Positions 26,408 through 39,800 of a stretch of DNA of 64,000 nucleotides are shown piece by piece. A model generated the notes under the pieces. That model had not been told where the DNA came from, searched no databases, and was given only the letters and a program-made list of their open reading frames with translations. Both the position numbers and the translations under genes were made by a program. Positions within the stretch are counted from its first letter, which is position 1. Every line of letters begins with the position of its first letter. Origin of the DNA: Anisakis pegreffii (Eukaryota > Nematoda > Chromadorea > Rhabditida > Anisakidae); NCBI GenBank assembly GCA_035041965.1, contig JAPYMA010000143.1, positions 148,464-212,463 on the forward strand. Reading direction: 5' to 3'.

Positions 26408-28614
26408 CTCTTCAATTTCAAGGCTAAAATGTGAATTACTTGAAGAGTGTGCAAGTAAATGAATGCCTTAATTGAATCCCAATTCTGACAACGCTGTTTT
26501 CTTCTCACAAAAAGCATCCTCATCAGCAATACAATACGAAACGTACCAATGTAAAACCGTCATCAGTCAAGAAAACTGCAAAATCACTGTGATAAATTAG
26601 TAAGTAATAATTGAAATTAGTAATAATTGAAAGTTTTCTTTTTCTGTTGTGAAAATTGTGAATTATTTCTGTACTTCGGTCCCAATCAAAACGCATTAAA
26701 TTCGTGAAAAACTCGTTCTACACTAATCCAATTCGAACAGAAAAGGTACAGAAATTCCTTGTTTTTGTTTTTTTTTCATTCTTTGCAAATATTCAAATAG
26801 TTTCTAAAAATGCTAAGAATAGCATCAACAGGATTTGGTCGTTTTAGAGATGATGCGAGAATCAATTTGACTTCATTAGCACATTGCAATCTAATTCGGC
26901 ATCGCTCACAAAATATTAATACAACTAGAGTCCAACTGCAATACAACAACAGCATGCGCATTTCGCACAGCGATGAATTCCGCAATTTTGCAAACAAATA
27001 AATTCCGCCGTAATTTGAGCAAATTCAGTGATTTGATCTGTTTTTCTGTCATCTGCATTGCATCGGCCATAATATTGTTTTATTGATATGAACGTTTTTC
27101 TGTGCAGCAATGGAGATGTGTAATGAAGATTTTAATGAGGTTTCAAATTAGAAAACTATCTCGACTGTGTACTGTTGCTCGAAGCTGATCTCATAAAAGA
27201 GCTCTTTGAAAACCAGTCAATCGTTATCATCTTCTCGAAATCGTTAATGGCATTTCTACACACGAACACGAACAGTGTCCAAATCGGAATCTCTGAATGT
27301 TTCAAAGAAACAAAGCCACTTACTACGTCGTTAAACAGTCGTTGTCACAAGAAAGTACATTAACACAACTTGCTATTCGATGCTCTCGATTATATTTCGA
27401 TTCATTGTTTTTAATGATTGTTATTTACGAGTTCAAATTTTCAAATTTTATTTTCCTACTTAACACAATTCAGTGCAAAAAAAGTATCGGATTGGTGGAT
27501 TGCAGAACTTATATCCAACTAATTTTTTCAACGAAAATTGCACTAATTGAATTCATTCATTGCACGATTAAGAAGAATACGCCGAAGTTCTTCTTGCAAA
27601 TGCTCTCGAAATTGTCGTAAAATTTTACGACAAATAATCGCTGGACTATTATTCCATCGAAAATATCATTTAGAAGTAATTCTTCCGGTTTCTCAAGTGT
27701 GACCAACTGACAATGAGCACATTATGTCATGAATGAGATGAGCACGCTAAGTGGTCAATTACGGAGATGAGTACTAACTATAAGCGATTTGGCAACTTTC
27801 AACAAGATTCCCGAGATTGTTCCATCACTAATTCACCACTTGGGAATATCGTCATCTATTTCACATAAATTAAGAGCATATCATAAATCACGATCACATT
27901 TGCCCTGAAAGAGATAAGGTGCACGCACAGCTCAAGCAAGTCTCACATATGCTCGATTCTGAAATGAAGACGATCACCTTTGATAATCAATTTGGTGTGA
28001 AAAAACCACTATTAAATACGATGGAATTGTTCGTTTTTGTTGTCGATTCTAATTGTTCCACTTGGATTTACAACTTTCTAAGAGCAGGTTTCCAAATTGT
28101 AGGGCGGTACACTTAAAAATCCTCCGAAGGAGTGCCATAATTGGCGTATAAAAAGAACTTCGTTTGATGCACCTTTAATCATTTCATATTCAATTTATAC
28201 GTTCCTTACTGTATTCACTTGTGCTCACGACCAATGAATCAGCTAGCTTTACATAAAGTCCTTAATCTTGAGTTCCCGTCCTAAATTTAGGCAAATCCAA
28301 ATGTCCCACTATAAGGAACTACCAAGATCACGTACGACTGCAGACTCAAAATTGCAAAGTTTTTGTAATGATTGGAAGAGAGAAAGTTTTGTGTACAAAT
28401 AATTGATCATTTCATGAATGTGGACAATACTAGATGAGTTGGTTTTCGTGCTATATGTCGCAACAGTTTATTTTATGAATGAGAATAGCATCCAATTTGA
28501 CTCACGATCAGAGCATTCGCATAAAAACTTAACTTGATGACCTATAGTTTCAGGATATTTGAGGTTGTCTTTCCACCACCAAGGTATTGCCTAAGGAAAG
28601 CTTATGAACTGATA
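26408..28614. other. intergenic, no supported gene
   Basis: Frames at 26810-27001, 27297-27620 and 27919-28116 (+) are open but lack domains, paralogues or linked splice sites. Otherwise I see only AT-rich sequence. Confidence 0.4.
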
Positions 28615-31412
28615 ATGAGTTCGAAAGCAACAATGATATCGCCAATAGTGTAAGTGACGTCAATATTTCAATTTGCAAGATCTTATTGTTGAAGCAATCA
28701 TGTATTTCATAGAGTTCCTATAGTTGTGAAATAGTTCCATCTGTTTTGTAATTCATAATTTTAACTGATTCTCACCAATTTCCATTTTCGCACTAAATGC
28801 GCCTTCTCTATTCAGTTCAACTGAATGATCTTATGATGATATCTATTCGTCGGAATTCCAGAACTTGAGAACTTAACATCACTGCTCAGAAAACCTGACT
28901 GAATTTTCCGGAATTTATCAAATTCGGGCGAAAATTTTAAGTGAAAAATTGTTATCTTTCAGGATAGCGTTATCAGTTTTATTTGTTATCGGATGTGATG
29001 CAAAATGGACTAATCGTAATCACTGTTCAGTATATGTGAGTGCTGCTGATGTTTACTCCCATTTTATGATTAATTTCAAACTCATCGATCCACACATTGA
29101 GTATCTGGATGATTTTTGATTGATTAATAGAATGATTGGTTTCATTTTGCAGGGTGATCTGCTCTTTGCTCATGGTGTCTTCATACGTAAATTGACAGAA
29201 AAAGAAGTGGCTGAAGAGGCGAGATATCAAAGTCAAATGAAACACTATCGAAAGGTTGACTGTTTTTTTTTGTGGTGTTCTGAATTCGCACTAGAGTGAC
29301 CAACTATCAATACAAATTCCAACTGAACATCGCGTTGAGATACCGTGATATGTTGCCTCTAAAATTTTCTCTCTAGTGTTAAATCGCTACTATCAGGTTT
29401 TCACTTTTGCGTAACATGATGACTGATGAGATTTACGCACTTTACTGCAAGAGAAAATTATCTAAACAGAGCACTCGTTCTGTTGTTGACCGGTACGCAT
29501 GGAAATTTTGCTAACTTCAACTTTTCAAAACATTGAATCATTTTCACCGATTATCAGTGAAAATATCACTGCGATGGGAACTCGTCAGAAATTCGGAAGC
29601 AAAAATTATGTGCCGTTTCTCGCACTCTTGAGATGACTGAGTGAAGCATGCGATTCATTAAGGAGTGTGTGTGATTCAGTGTAACGAATTTGTGAAAAGA
29701 GTAAATTGAAAAATGAGAGCTTGCTTGAAATGATTGATCCCTAAATTGAAATGATCTAAGATATCGAAAATATTATTACTTGCTTCGCTAAGTATTGTCG
29801 TAGTAAATAAACTCATCCATTCAATTCAACTGAATGATCCTGTGATTCCATTCGTCAAAATTCGTGAATTTTACATGCCATGCGGACTGGTTGCATTCGG
29901 CATCTCACGAGGCTTTCATGACCAATCAAATATGTCTCATGTTGTGCGCGACTTCAGGAAGCCAAGAAAGTGTGTGAGGTACGCGTGAATGAAGAATCCA
30001 AGGAACCTCTCACGCCCGTATTGCCATCGTTCTGTCATCGCTACGATATCACCAAATTTGTTTTCCCCACTTGTTATGTCCTCGTGAGTTACTTTCAAGC
30101 CGTCCAAAGGAGGTTCAGCCTCAAGATAGTTCGAGAAATTTTCGACACTCGCATTATTAAATCGTTCTATTTTCGAATTGACTTTCATTCCATCCCAACT
30201 TTCATGCAAATTAAGCTATTTTTTAGCATTTTGATATTAACTGATTGCTATATTTTGTTTCTGGCATGTTTTTATCATGATTCGTGCAATCCGTATCACA
30301 AACACTTCATTCGGTACTCTTCCTCAGATATTTAATTAGTCACATTTTTAAGAACGATATCGTTTATGTTCGCGGTAGACGTGTTTACAAGCTGACGACA
30401 AATGAAACGTACGAAATGAAGGAATACATGATCCAGTCAAAACATCATGACGTTTATTTGAAGAATAAATGGAAGCAGGTTTAGTTTCGATCAATGTGTG
30501 CCCTTCATTCTGACACGTGAATACCGTATTTCAAATCGATGCAGTCTTTCTGAGGCTGGAATTCTTGAAAGTATCCAAAACCGTCGCACTTATTCTTAGA
30601 ACAATATGAGCAAGGCAGTTCGTATTAATGGTTTATACCCTTCTTACTCAAGACCATTTTCCGTGAATCAACAACAAAAAGAACTTCAGGATGTTGGAAT
30701 GGGACCGTATGTGAACATAACCGAGGTAGCTAAACCGAAAGTACCAGATGTTTGCGGTAAACGTGACTCAATAACTACATCAACTACGACGACCACAGTG
30801 TCCAATCCTTCTTCACAACAATACCCATCTTACTCTACCAGTACTGCAAGCCCTCCCCGGCAACAGTTTCAGACTTACCATTATTCTACGGCCAGTACCG
30901 CCGGCCAAACCTCGCAGCAAAATTCCGCTTCTCAATCCTCTGCTAGTGGCGGCACTAACTCTGCCTCGCAACAAAATTACGCCTATCAATACTCCGTTAG
31001 TGGCCCTAACCCGGCATCGCAACCAAATCAGGCTTCCCAGGCCTCTGTCAATAGTGCAAGCACTCCGTCACAACAAAGCCAGACTCGTCAACCCTCCACT
31101 AGTTATACCAACCCTTCCAGCCAACCCTCCACGAGCCTCACCAACCCTTCCAGCCAACCCTCTACGAGTCAGACCTACCCTTCCAGTCAACCCTCCACGA
31201 ACCAGACCTACCCTTCCAGTCAACCCTCTACGAGCCAGACCTACCCTTCCAGTCAACCCTCTACGAACCAGACCTACCCTTCCAGTCAACCCTCTACGAG
31301 TCAGACCAACCCATCCGCACACCAGTATCCAGCTTATTACTACTCTACAACTACCACCAATCGTCCCACACCACACTATGAACCTTTCACGTACTCCACC
31401 CGTACAGTTTAA
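28615..31412 (+). CDS. pepsin-inhibitor-3-like secreted protein with long S/T/Q/P repeat tail
   Basis: Exons: 28615-28649, 28963-29035, 29153-29254, 29958-30083, 30353-30478, 30600-31412; all phases agree, giving 424 residues. Residues 1-25 are a signal peptide (ISPIVIALSVLFVIGCDA). The body has two pepsin-inhibitor-3 (PI-3) repeats: HCSVY-GDLLFAHGVFIRKLTEKE, then FCHRYDITKFVFPTCYVL-NDIVYVRGRRVYKLT. This matches the family plan in which a Cys-x-Val strand precedes a beta hairpin and a helix. Nematode PI-3 proteins such as those of Ascaris block host aspartic proteases by strand pairing with the enzyme. A late Cys (VPDVCGK) corresponds to the family's C-terminal cysteine. Unlike known short PI-3 proteins, about 220 residues follow, rich in Ser/Thr/Gln/Pro, with an 11-residue repeat and probable O-glycosylation. 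Exon 5 uses a TTTTTAAG acceptor. AATAAA lies at 31561. Whether it inhibits pepsin is inference. Confidence 0.78.
31090..31312 (+). repeat. 33-base coding tandem repeat (about 6-7 copies)
   Basis: Within the last exon of the first pepsin-inhibitor-like gene the unit encodes SSQPSTSQTYP with S/N, Q/L and Y/N variation. The copies differ mostly at third positions and at the alternating S/N site, suggesting pairwise (66-base) expansion. Confidence 0.9.
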
Positions 31413-32111
31413 GGAAGTCCATTTCCAGATGTTTCGATACATCAAACAGTTATGAAAGAGGGATGAATAGAGAAACTTTCTTTGCTGACTTGCTTACTTT
31501 CTATTGCTTCGTAAAGGACATTATTCACACTTTCTTTCATTTCGATTCAGCGATCGAGTCAATAAATCTAATGTAATTCCTTGCTTCTTCATGTTCGTTG
31601 AAGTTGGAATCAATTCCAAAGCAGTTCGTTCTGCTATTCGATAATATCTCATCATTTTGCAGCATTTCTGTTTTCTTTAACATTCTTGTTGTTGAACGAA
31701 TAATTGATTTTACTGTGGTGGTGCTACGATGATCTAGCAGACGTAGTTCAGGACTTTTCCAATTGAAATTTTCACTATACTGCTTATTGCGTTTATCAGA
31801 ACAATCGCTTTGTTCTATCCAACTGAGCGATTTGCCCATTTTTATTTGGGCATTTTTGAAACTACTTATGAAAAGGAATCCTTCAATAGGTGCAACTTTC
31901 GTGTTAGTAATCGATTTAGAGACGTTGATTTTCGAGACTAGCGCATTGTGATGCATAGATATCAGTCAAATTAGATGCTTTTGTTAGTAACGTTAGTTAT
32001 GGTTCGAGTCTTTGCTTACTGTCATCAAAGGGCGTTCTTTTATCGTATCTGTTAGTATGAACAACACAAATATGAATTTCAGATTCCTTACCTATCATTT
32101 ACTATCGCAAG
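31413..32111. other. spacer between the two pepsin-inhibitor-like genes
   Basis: Contains the AATAAA of the upstream gene (31561-31566). Both strands have open frames of 60-140 codons at 31.5-31.95 kb without recognisable content. Confidence 0.5.
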
Positions 32112-34852
32112 ATGCTCTCAACGTTAAAAGTGTAAGAGTTTTGCATGTTTTTATTCCCACTGAATCTGAACAAAATCATATTTTATGGGTATATGTGATA
32201 CTGAAATCCCACTTTTAGTCGCTCGTTTCCATTTGTTTTTGCTTTCCTGAAAACCACACGAGAATGAGGATATAATGACGATAGCAAAATTGTTTTGTTT
32301 TGGCAAAAACATTCGAAGATTTATCTGACAGTGAATTAACAAAAAATGATGTCTGCTTGAAGACAGAAATTTGTCAAGAAAAAAAGTTGATATTCATTTA
32401 TTTCAGCTTATTTCTGGTAATCTCAGTGCTATCAACAGTTGATGGCTACATCGATATATTCAAACTTAGCAACGTCGAGAACTGTATCGTGAAGGTATGA
32501 ACTGAACAGGATTTCAGCTCTCGTGATGTGTCTCACACGATAAACTCCTCTGCTAATATGAATAGCCATGAATGACGATTTCAGATTTTTCATCTCCTCA
32601 ACTCTTTCAATTGTTAGGTGATAAGTGCATTCCAACTCAGAAATTTCTATTACCAGAACTACCTGATGCCATATACATGTTGTATCAATTCGCTTCACAT
32701 CTTGAAGACAATTCAGCTCGTAAATGCCAATCTACCGAAACGCACGCTAAACAGTCTTTTCACAGTGCTGTCTTTTCCACTGATCCATAGCGCGAGTGCA
32801 TGTGATTTGTCGATCACTCGGAATCGGAATGTGTTTTAAGAGGTTTCGTTTTGTTGCAGAACGGTACAAAGTTGTTTTCCGGAACAATTTACATCCGTCA
32901 CCTGAATGCAACCGAGCAGATTGAGGAAAAGCAATATCAAGAAGCGCTTCGAGCCTGGAATAATGTTACTTTTGTTTTAGTGTTGTTTAAATGCCATCAA
33001 TACTTCCAGTAATTTTCATTATTATTTGAATCAGCGACGAAATGAGTGAGTATCTTCATAGATCATGCGATGCATCAAAGAAATATTATTACATGAAATT
33101 TGGTAGTGATCTTCAAATGGTTCTGAAGGGAGAGTCATTCTAAGGATTCCCTATTGAACAAGAGCAATTGCTCTTTTAATCGGCTCTTAATTTGGATCGC
33201 AAGAAAAGTTTTGAATGCTTATAAGAATGCGAAAAAAGATGCTTTCGCTTAATAACCGTTTTCGAAAGTAAATTATTGTATGAAGATGTTCGGGTTCAAA
33301 ATTATAGTCTAAGCTGACGATTAGAGGTGTGAAAGTGTCTCTTCGCATTTCGTGTAGTATCGATGAATTGCCCAACTTAATTTCTAGGCATCAGCGAAAT
33401 TTCTCGAAGACTTTGAACAAAACAACAGAACCACTCCTGAGGACTTTGAATGGCCATTCGTTCCGGCCAGTCGCTCATTTTGCTTTGGCGTTGATGTGAC
33501 ACAATACAATCTCTCCAGATGTGTTATAGTTGTAAGTTCTGAGCTGTTAAAATACTGAATGATGAGTGACTGTGACTGCGGTCACCGAATCCTTATATAG
33601 TTAATGGGTTGGAATTTTTATAGTTAATGGGTTGTTTAGCGAGTTCAATTACAAAATTCGTTGAAATACGATTGACTCTTCACCCTTTTAAAATCAATTG
33701 TAAAAAGAGTAAATTTTGATAGAGCGACATGAATTGTTTTATTTGCATACTCTCTAAAATATGTTCTTATGAGATCGTTCAAAAATTTGGTTCAAGGAAG
33801 AGTAGCAAAAATTGAAGGAAAAGAAGCCTTTTGGAAGGCATAATACGACATCTTCTCTGCGCCGATACACTTGAGCTTAAAAATGTTGACATTGTTGATT
33901 CAATTTGTTCAGCAGTTGATCGTGTTATCGCAGGAGAAACTTCATTATTAACACATGAGGAGTGATTTCAGAATAACGTTGCGTATTTCTATGGTAAAGA
34001 ACCAAGACATCTAAGTGATGAGCAAATTAAAAGATTTGAACAATACGCAAAAGAATTGGAGACGTATGGAATCTATTTGTACGAGAACGCAATGCAGGTT
34101 CGTTTGTGAATGTACGATTCCGTAGTTGGAATCTTTTTCGGAACTCACCTCTTGCATTTTGCTGCCAACAATAAATTCAAATCTCAGATATTACAATTAG
34201 ATTAATGCGAGTATTCTATCGTCGGACATTGGTCAAATGATCGAATGACGGCTGAATTAGATATTGTGTATCAAGATATAAACTATTTCATTGCATATGT
34301 ATGAGTTGAGTTAGAGAACCCTAAGGAAACGTTTCGCAATCTCTTTGCTCTCATAGTCAAAGCAATTGGTTTTCGATTTGAGCTCCGGTTGTCTACAAAT
34401 CCCTTTCCACACTTCGAACACGGTGGATTAAATGAATTTCGGAAAAATTCCGAGAGCTTTTCAAATCATCCCTATGGTGCTAGTGATAAGCAAAATGAGG
34501 TATGGCCATGGATTACGTTTGATCACAGGCTTAGACTGAAGCTCATAGCGAGAAATCATCTGATTGGTCAATAGTTACCCCACTCCGGTGTGAAACCATC
34601 ATATACTCATTTCATGAATACCTCACCCTCTGTAGAAGCGTCAGTCGAAACCTAAATCCGAATATAATCGATCGCCATATTTCAATCTGATTGCTGATAC
34701 TTTCTTGAATCATTATCGAAGCACTATTGTGATCATTCTTATTTCAAACATTACAGAAGCGTGGCAAAACCATCAGATCACAACTTACACCAGTGTCCGC
34801 TCCACAGAAGCCAACGTCCATCTGTGACGAGATTCATGCTTTCACGCAATAA
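32112..34852 (+). CDS. pepsin-inhibitor-3-like secreted protein
   Basis: Exons: 32112-32131, 32407-32494, 32860-32964, 33388-33531, 33972-34097, 34757-34852; all phases agree, giving 192 residues, near the size of described PI-3 proteins. The signal peptide is MLSTLKVLFLVISVLSTVDG. Repeat 1 is NCIVK-NGTKLFSGTIYIRHLNATE; repeat 2 is SFCFGV...RCVIV-NNVAYFYGKEPRHLSDEQ; the C-terminus has PTSICDE, placed like the last cysteine of the Ascaris inhibitor. Only four cysteines remain in the mature part against six in Ascaris PI-3. Exon order, intron positions and phases copy the upstream gene (start exon phase 2, then all phase 0), so the two arose by tandem duplication. It lacks the repeat tail. N-glycosylation sites include NGT, NAT, NRT and NLS. 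AATAAA lies at 34994. The expected target is a host or worm aspartic protease; this is family-based inference. Confidence 0.78.
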
Positions 34853-36897
34853 CCAAGCACCTACCTAGCAACTTCTCTCTCTCTGAAAAAGTATTCACAA
34901 CTGATAGGATTCTGATTCGAGTACAGATTGAATTTGTGACCTAAACAAACAATCGCCTGCAGTGTATTGGTGGCCTTTGAATGATGATCGGCAAATAAAT
35001 TAAATTTCGTCAAACTGTTTCGATGCTCTTCACCTATCAGTTTGCACTGCAATGAATGATCACGTTCCTAGATTTCTCAACCCCGATAGATTTTCTTAGG
35101 TCAATCATGAAAGTGTTTCTGTTCATCGACAATTCTAGTTACCGTCCATTTAATTATCTTAAGCATTCAATTAATTCATTTCCGAATGCTAAAACAAGTT
35201 GAAAATTTTACAGTTTATTATTATTATATAAAAGAATGACAATTACAAGGACAAAAAATCATCAGCAACAATCAGGCAAATGAAATAATGACAGAAACTG
35301 AAAAGACAAAAAAAAATCGTCCTGTCAAAATATTCTGCAAGCACAGCTACAACTCTTTCTACAATTGATATGATAACATCAAAGTTCACCGCTTTATCAA
35401 GACTGCGATGCGATGAAGTGAATATGTAATGGAATGATACAGTTGACAACTATTCAACGAAAAATGTCAAGAAGAAGCTAAATGTTGTAATCGCGGATTC
35501 TTCTCACTCAAATGATAATTATGAAAACTGAAGTAATAAACCATTTACAGTGATGATTTGAACGAACACATTAACTGAATACAATAAACAAATCCTCTAC
35601 ATTTCGCCAGACCGCATTACTGGTATAATCGAAAAACAAATTATTTCAAACGGCAGCTCAAAAAAATTTCTTACAAAATCCAACGTGAAAAATCAACTAC
35701 TACTCAACAACGAACAGTTTGCTACGAAAAACGATAAAAGCTGAAATGAAATTTAAAGATATTACTACTTTTTGCATTAACACCTGAATATTACCGCAAA
35801 TCAACTGAAATGAAAAGCGCTAAGGATAAAACTGGCATCAATGTTGACGATAAAATGATACAAGGATGATAAGAACTGACACAATTCACAATCTGTCTCG
35901 ATAATGCACATTCGGAATTTGAAAAAAAGTCGCTGAGAGACCTGCCGAATTTCTCTCCTTTACTCAAAAAAGTTTGGAAAAATGCAAGATCAAATGCAAT
36001 ATTACAGTCTCGTTACTATGGAGGTGAATGTAAATTAATAATAACGATGAAAGACGAACAGTAATCATGATCAAACAACACTGATGACAACGATAAGAAC
36101 GTGCAAACATCATTAAATATACTAACATAGCAAAAAAACGCATGTTATTAAGAAATGCTGATGTATATCCCTCAGCAAACTATTTTGCGATATACTAATT
36201 AAATATCATCAGTTTTGAGATACCGAAACTACTTGTTCGATGCACGAAGCCCTCGACGTTTCGTGACATTTGTTACTTTCTTTGTATTTTCTTCGAACGA
36301 ATCCTGCAATTTACTTATTTCAATCGCTCAACGAATCAAATTCAACTGTGATTTCAATCACATATTAACAAAAACTTTCAATCGCTTTTTGCATTGTACA
36401 CAAACACGTGAAACATTCCATGGGCAACTGCTTGATATTCAATTGGAATCTGTAGAGGTGAATTGAACTGAATCATTCGAAAATGTTGATTTGTTCAAGA
36501 ACCAATGGCTAATGAACCTGTTCATCGTCCATTTCAGGCACATCCTCCAATTTGGGACGAACTCCCTTCAACGTTTGTGGTGAAAGTACATTTGATGGAA
36601 TCTCGAGGAGTGATTCGCGTGGCTGCAATAAATATTGATAACTTCAGGCGGAGAAAAATTTGTCTAAACATCCCGAATAATGTTACAAAATGAACTTTGA
36701 AAGAAAATTTGCATACATCGCATCTTCAGGATCTCGGATAATGCCTCGGTTTTCATTTATGACAAGTAAAATGCGAAGTAGGCAAAAAAACAATACGTAC
36801 TCCAAAGTTAATATCACCTTGAATATAACTAACTATATCCATGAAAACACAACAACATACTATGTTGTTATTTTGCAACGATATTTTTGAAAACGCA
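34853..36897. other. convergent intergenic region
   Basis: Holds the poly(A) signal of the second pepsin-inhibitor-like gene at 34994-34999 and then AT-rich sequence down to the 3' end of the kinesin on the other strand. Frames at 36.2-36.7 kb (+) have no identifiable content. Confidence 0.5.
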
Positions 36898-39800
36898 TCA
36901 TCTCTGAAACAAATCATGATACAATGATAAAAACTCACTCGAAAGAAGCTGCGACGTTTTGGTGATGCACCTTCAGACCATTGCTTAACAAGTTTGTCTG
37001 CGTCTGGAATTTCGACAGCTTCAGTTGGGAACTCACGAGCCACACGCACTGGTGTTTCACCTATAAACAGTTCATTCAATCGCAATCACTATAATAATGT
37101 TTAAGAAAAATACACTCATTTTGCAAGTGTATAAACTACCTCGAAGAGTGCTTCAACGATTCAATCTTGACTGAATCAATAAATAAAGTTTGCCAACTTA
37201 ATCTCGATTCGCCCATCAAAACGCTCAGTTTCACGCAAAAACTTAACCTCCCAAATGTAGAAGAATTCCGAATCAGGCTGGAGGTCCAGCAAAAGCGAAA
37301 CAAGCTCATAGTAAAATACCACATAATCAGTGAAAATTACCTGATTTTACAGCTCGCTGATATTTATCGCAAACGAACTCATCTAACATTCCATGCGTTG
37401 CGATCAATTGATTTGTCACTTCTTCTGTGCCCGTTTCATTGCTGGATGCCTATAAAATAAAATTTTGATGCAACATTTTGCATTCAGCTAAAAGCCTTCT
37501 CGTTCATAACCGAATGCAATTGAGCCAAACGAATGGCTCTGTCGCTCTTGCGCTTGTCCTTTTTTTGATGCTTACAATTAGCATTCACATTGCAAAAAAA
37601 GTCACCATTGAAGCTTTGGAGACTGGTTCAGGTCAAAATAATAGCAATGAAAAAATCTATAAGAAGCTCTTAAAAAGCACAAGAAATTATGATAGAAGAA
37701 AGTGAATCGAAGCACCATCGAGTTTGCCGTGTCCATAACCGTGGTGTTCACATCCTTGAGCATGTCGACCAGATCATTAACTCGCCTGTTCATTGCTTCA
37801 GACTGTGAATTTGTTGAGTCGATAATCTAAAACAAAATTTCGTATTGTACTGCTTTTTTGTTGCCTAGTAACAGTTCGCCATTGTCCATGCCACTCATGG
37901 AATACAATTCGAGGCATGTTTAAGCTCCACATCCTTCAAAGACTCTCATCAACTGATAAACAAGTGTAATCGTTTTGCATGCCCAACAAATAGAAACATA
38001 ACCTACACTTACAGATTACATGTACGAATATGAAATTGATAAGAAATAGTATCATTTGAAAATAAGTATCATGAAAAGTTACCAAAGTGCTGCACTGCTC
38101 GACATGTGACTTCATCGAATCATGCTGTGCGATCAAGTGCTCTTTTTTGTTGACGATGTCCGCCCTTAGAGACTGCTCTGTCTGAAGTGTTACTACTGTT
38201 TTATTGACTTTCTCTCAGAGTCACGCCAATAATCAATTTGCAACATATCAACAACAATAAGTAAACTATAACGAACAATATATCACGAAAGTGTGACAAT
38301 CTTGTTGATTCTTAAAAATGATTATAAAAGTATCAGTCTTGAGAGTAAAAATGACTATAACATACCGATTTGAAGCGGTTTTCAATTTCGCTGTATTCTA
38401 TCGAAGCCCCTCCGACCGCATCGCGCAACCTTGTCAGTTCATCTTTACCGGACTTTATACAGGCCAGTTGATTATCGCTGAATGTTTGCTCAACCTGATG
38501 ACGTTGGTCGAATTCTTCCTGAATGGCAACGTTCGATTCAGAAATCATCGCCTTCATCACCTCGTACATCTGCAGCACCTTTTTGTCCGCTTCCTCTAAT
38601 CGTTTACGTCGTTCATCTGCCCACTTCGCATTCATTTCTTCTTGCGTTTTCCGCTAAAAGGCAGATAATAAATATCACTCGGAAAGTTAATGTTCCAATT
38701 GAAATTGCAAATAATCAACATTAAGGCATCATCCACTTTTCATTTGCGCAGTTTTCCATGTTGCAAAATAGTTTTTTCTTAACGTATCACCACCCTTATT
38801 TCTTTGTATTTTTTCGACAGTCTCACCGAACCACAACAACCATCACAATTTCGCCCAAGTTCACATTATACTAAATCTAATTTTACTTTCACTTCGAATA
38901 TCCTCTTCAGACCAACAATTCACTTAATTTTCATCAAGAAAAGTAAGCGAAATAAAGCCAAAGTGATCAGACTGTCAGCAGTATATCATATGACATATTC
39001 TGCTTTGATGATTTCATCCTTCTCAAGATGAATCGGCAAGAGAAGACAATTACACACAGGATCTGTTGAATGGTTCCATAAATATAACATTATCAGTGCG
39101 ATCGATAGTTAATCAAAGAATCACAAACTAACACGCTCTTCAACTGAACTACATAATGTGCAGTGTTGTTGAGTGAGTACTGCGAAGCCTTCGTTCATAC
39201 GATCAGATAAAGTTTTGAAGATGTTTTCACATTGATTATTCAGCTGATCCAACGACATCTGCAACTTTCATTTGATTCATTCATTACTTTCAACGAACAT
39301 CTAATCCAAATACTCCAGACGCTTTACAACAGTTCATTTTATCGTGTACGATAAACTATTTAAGAAAAAAAATCAACACAATTCCATAGCTAGTAAGGCA
39401 CGATGAAAGTACACCACTTTATCACTATATCACATAAATGATTAAGAAAAAATGAACACATACATGTGGTGAGACACCCCAAAAACTGCTTACTCACCAC
39501 TGATTCAACAACATCGTCCGTGTGCTGAACACAGTCTGCGACCACTTCATTGTGTGCTTGGTTGAGTGCCTCTTTCATCGATATCATCGATTCGTCAATG
39601 AAACTGCGAAGTTGGTTGATTTGTTTTGCGAACTTATCACCACCGCTTTCCAATGTTTTCGCCAAATACTCTGAAAAAACTCGCCTCTAAAACGATATCC
39701 TCGGGTATTTGCGAATATTCTGCTACCCATTCACGCAAACAATTTCTCCATTTCGCAGTATTATCAGCTGCATCAAGTTTCAACCATCATCATCCTCATT

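Noticed and set aside
30946..31455. 169-codon frame and antisense frames over the Ser/Thr/Gln repeat
   Set aside because: They are shadows of the 33-base repeat, which stays open in several frames because its period is a multiple of three.
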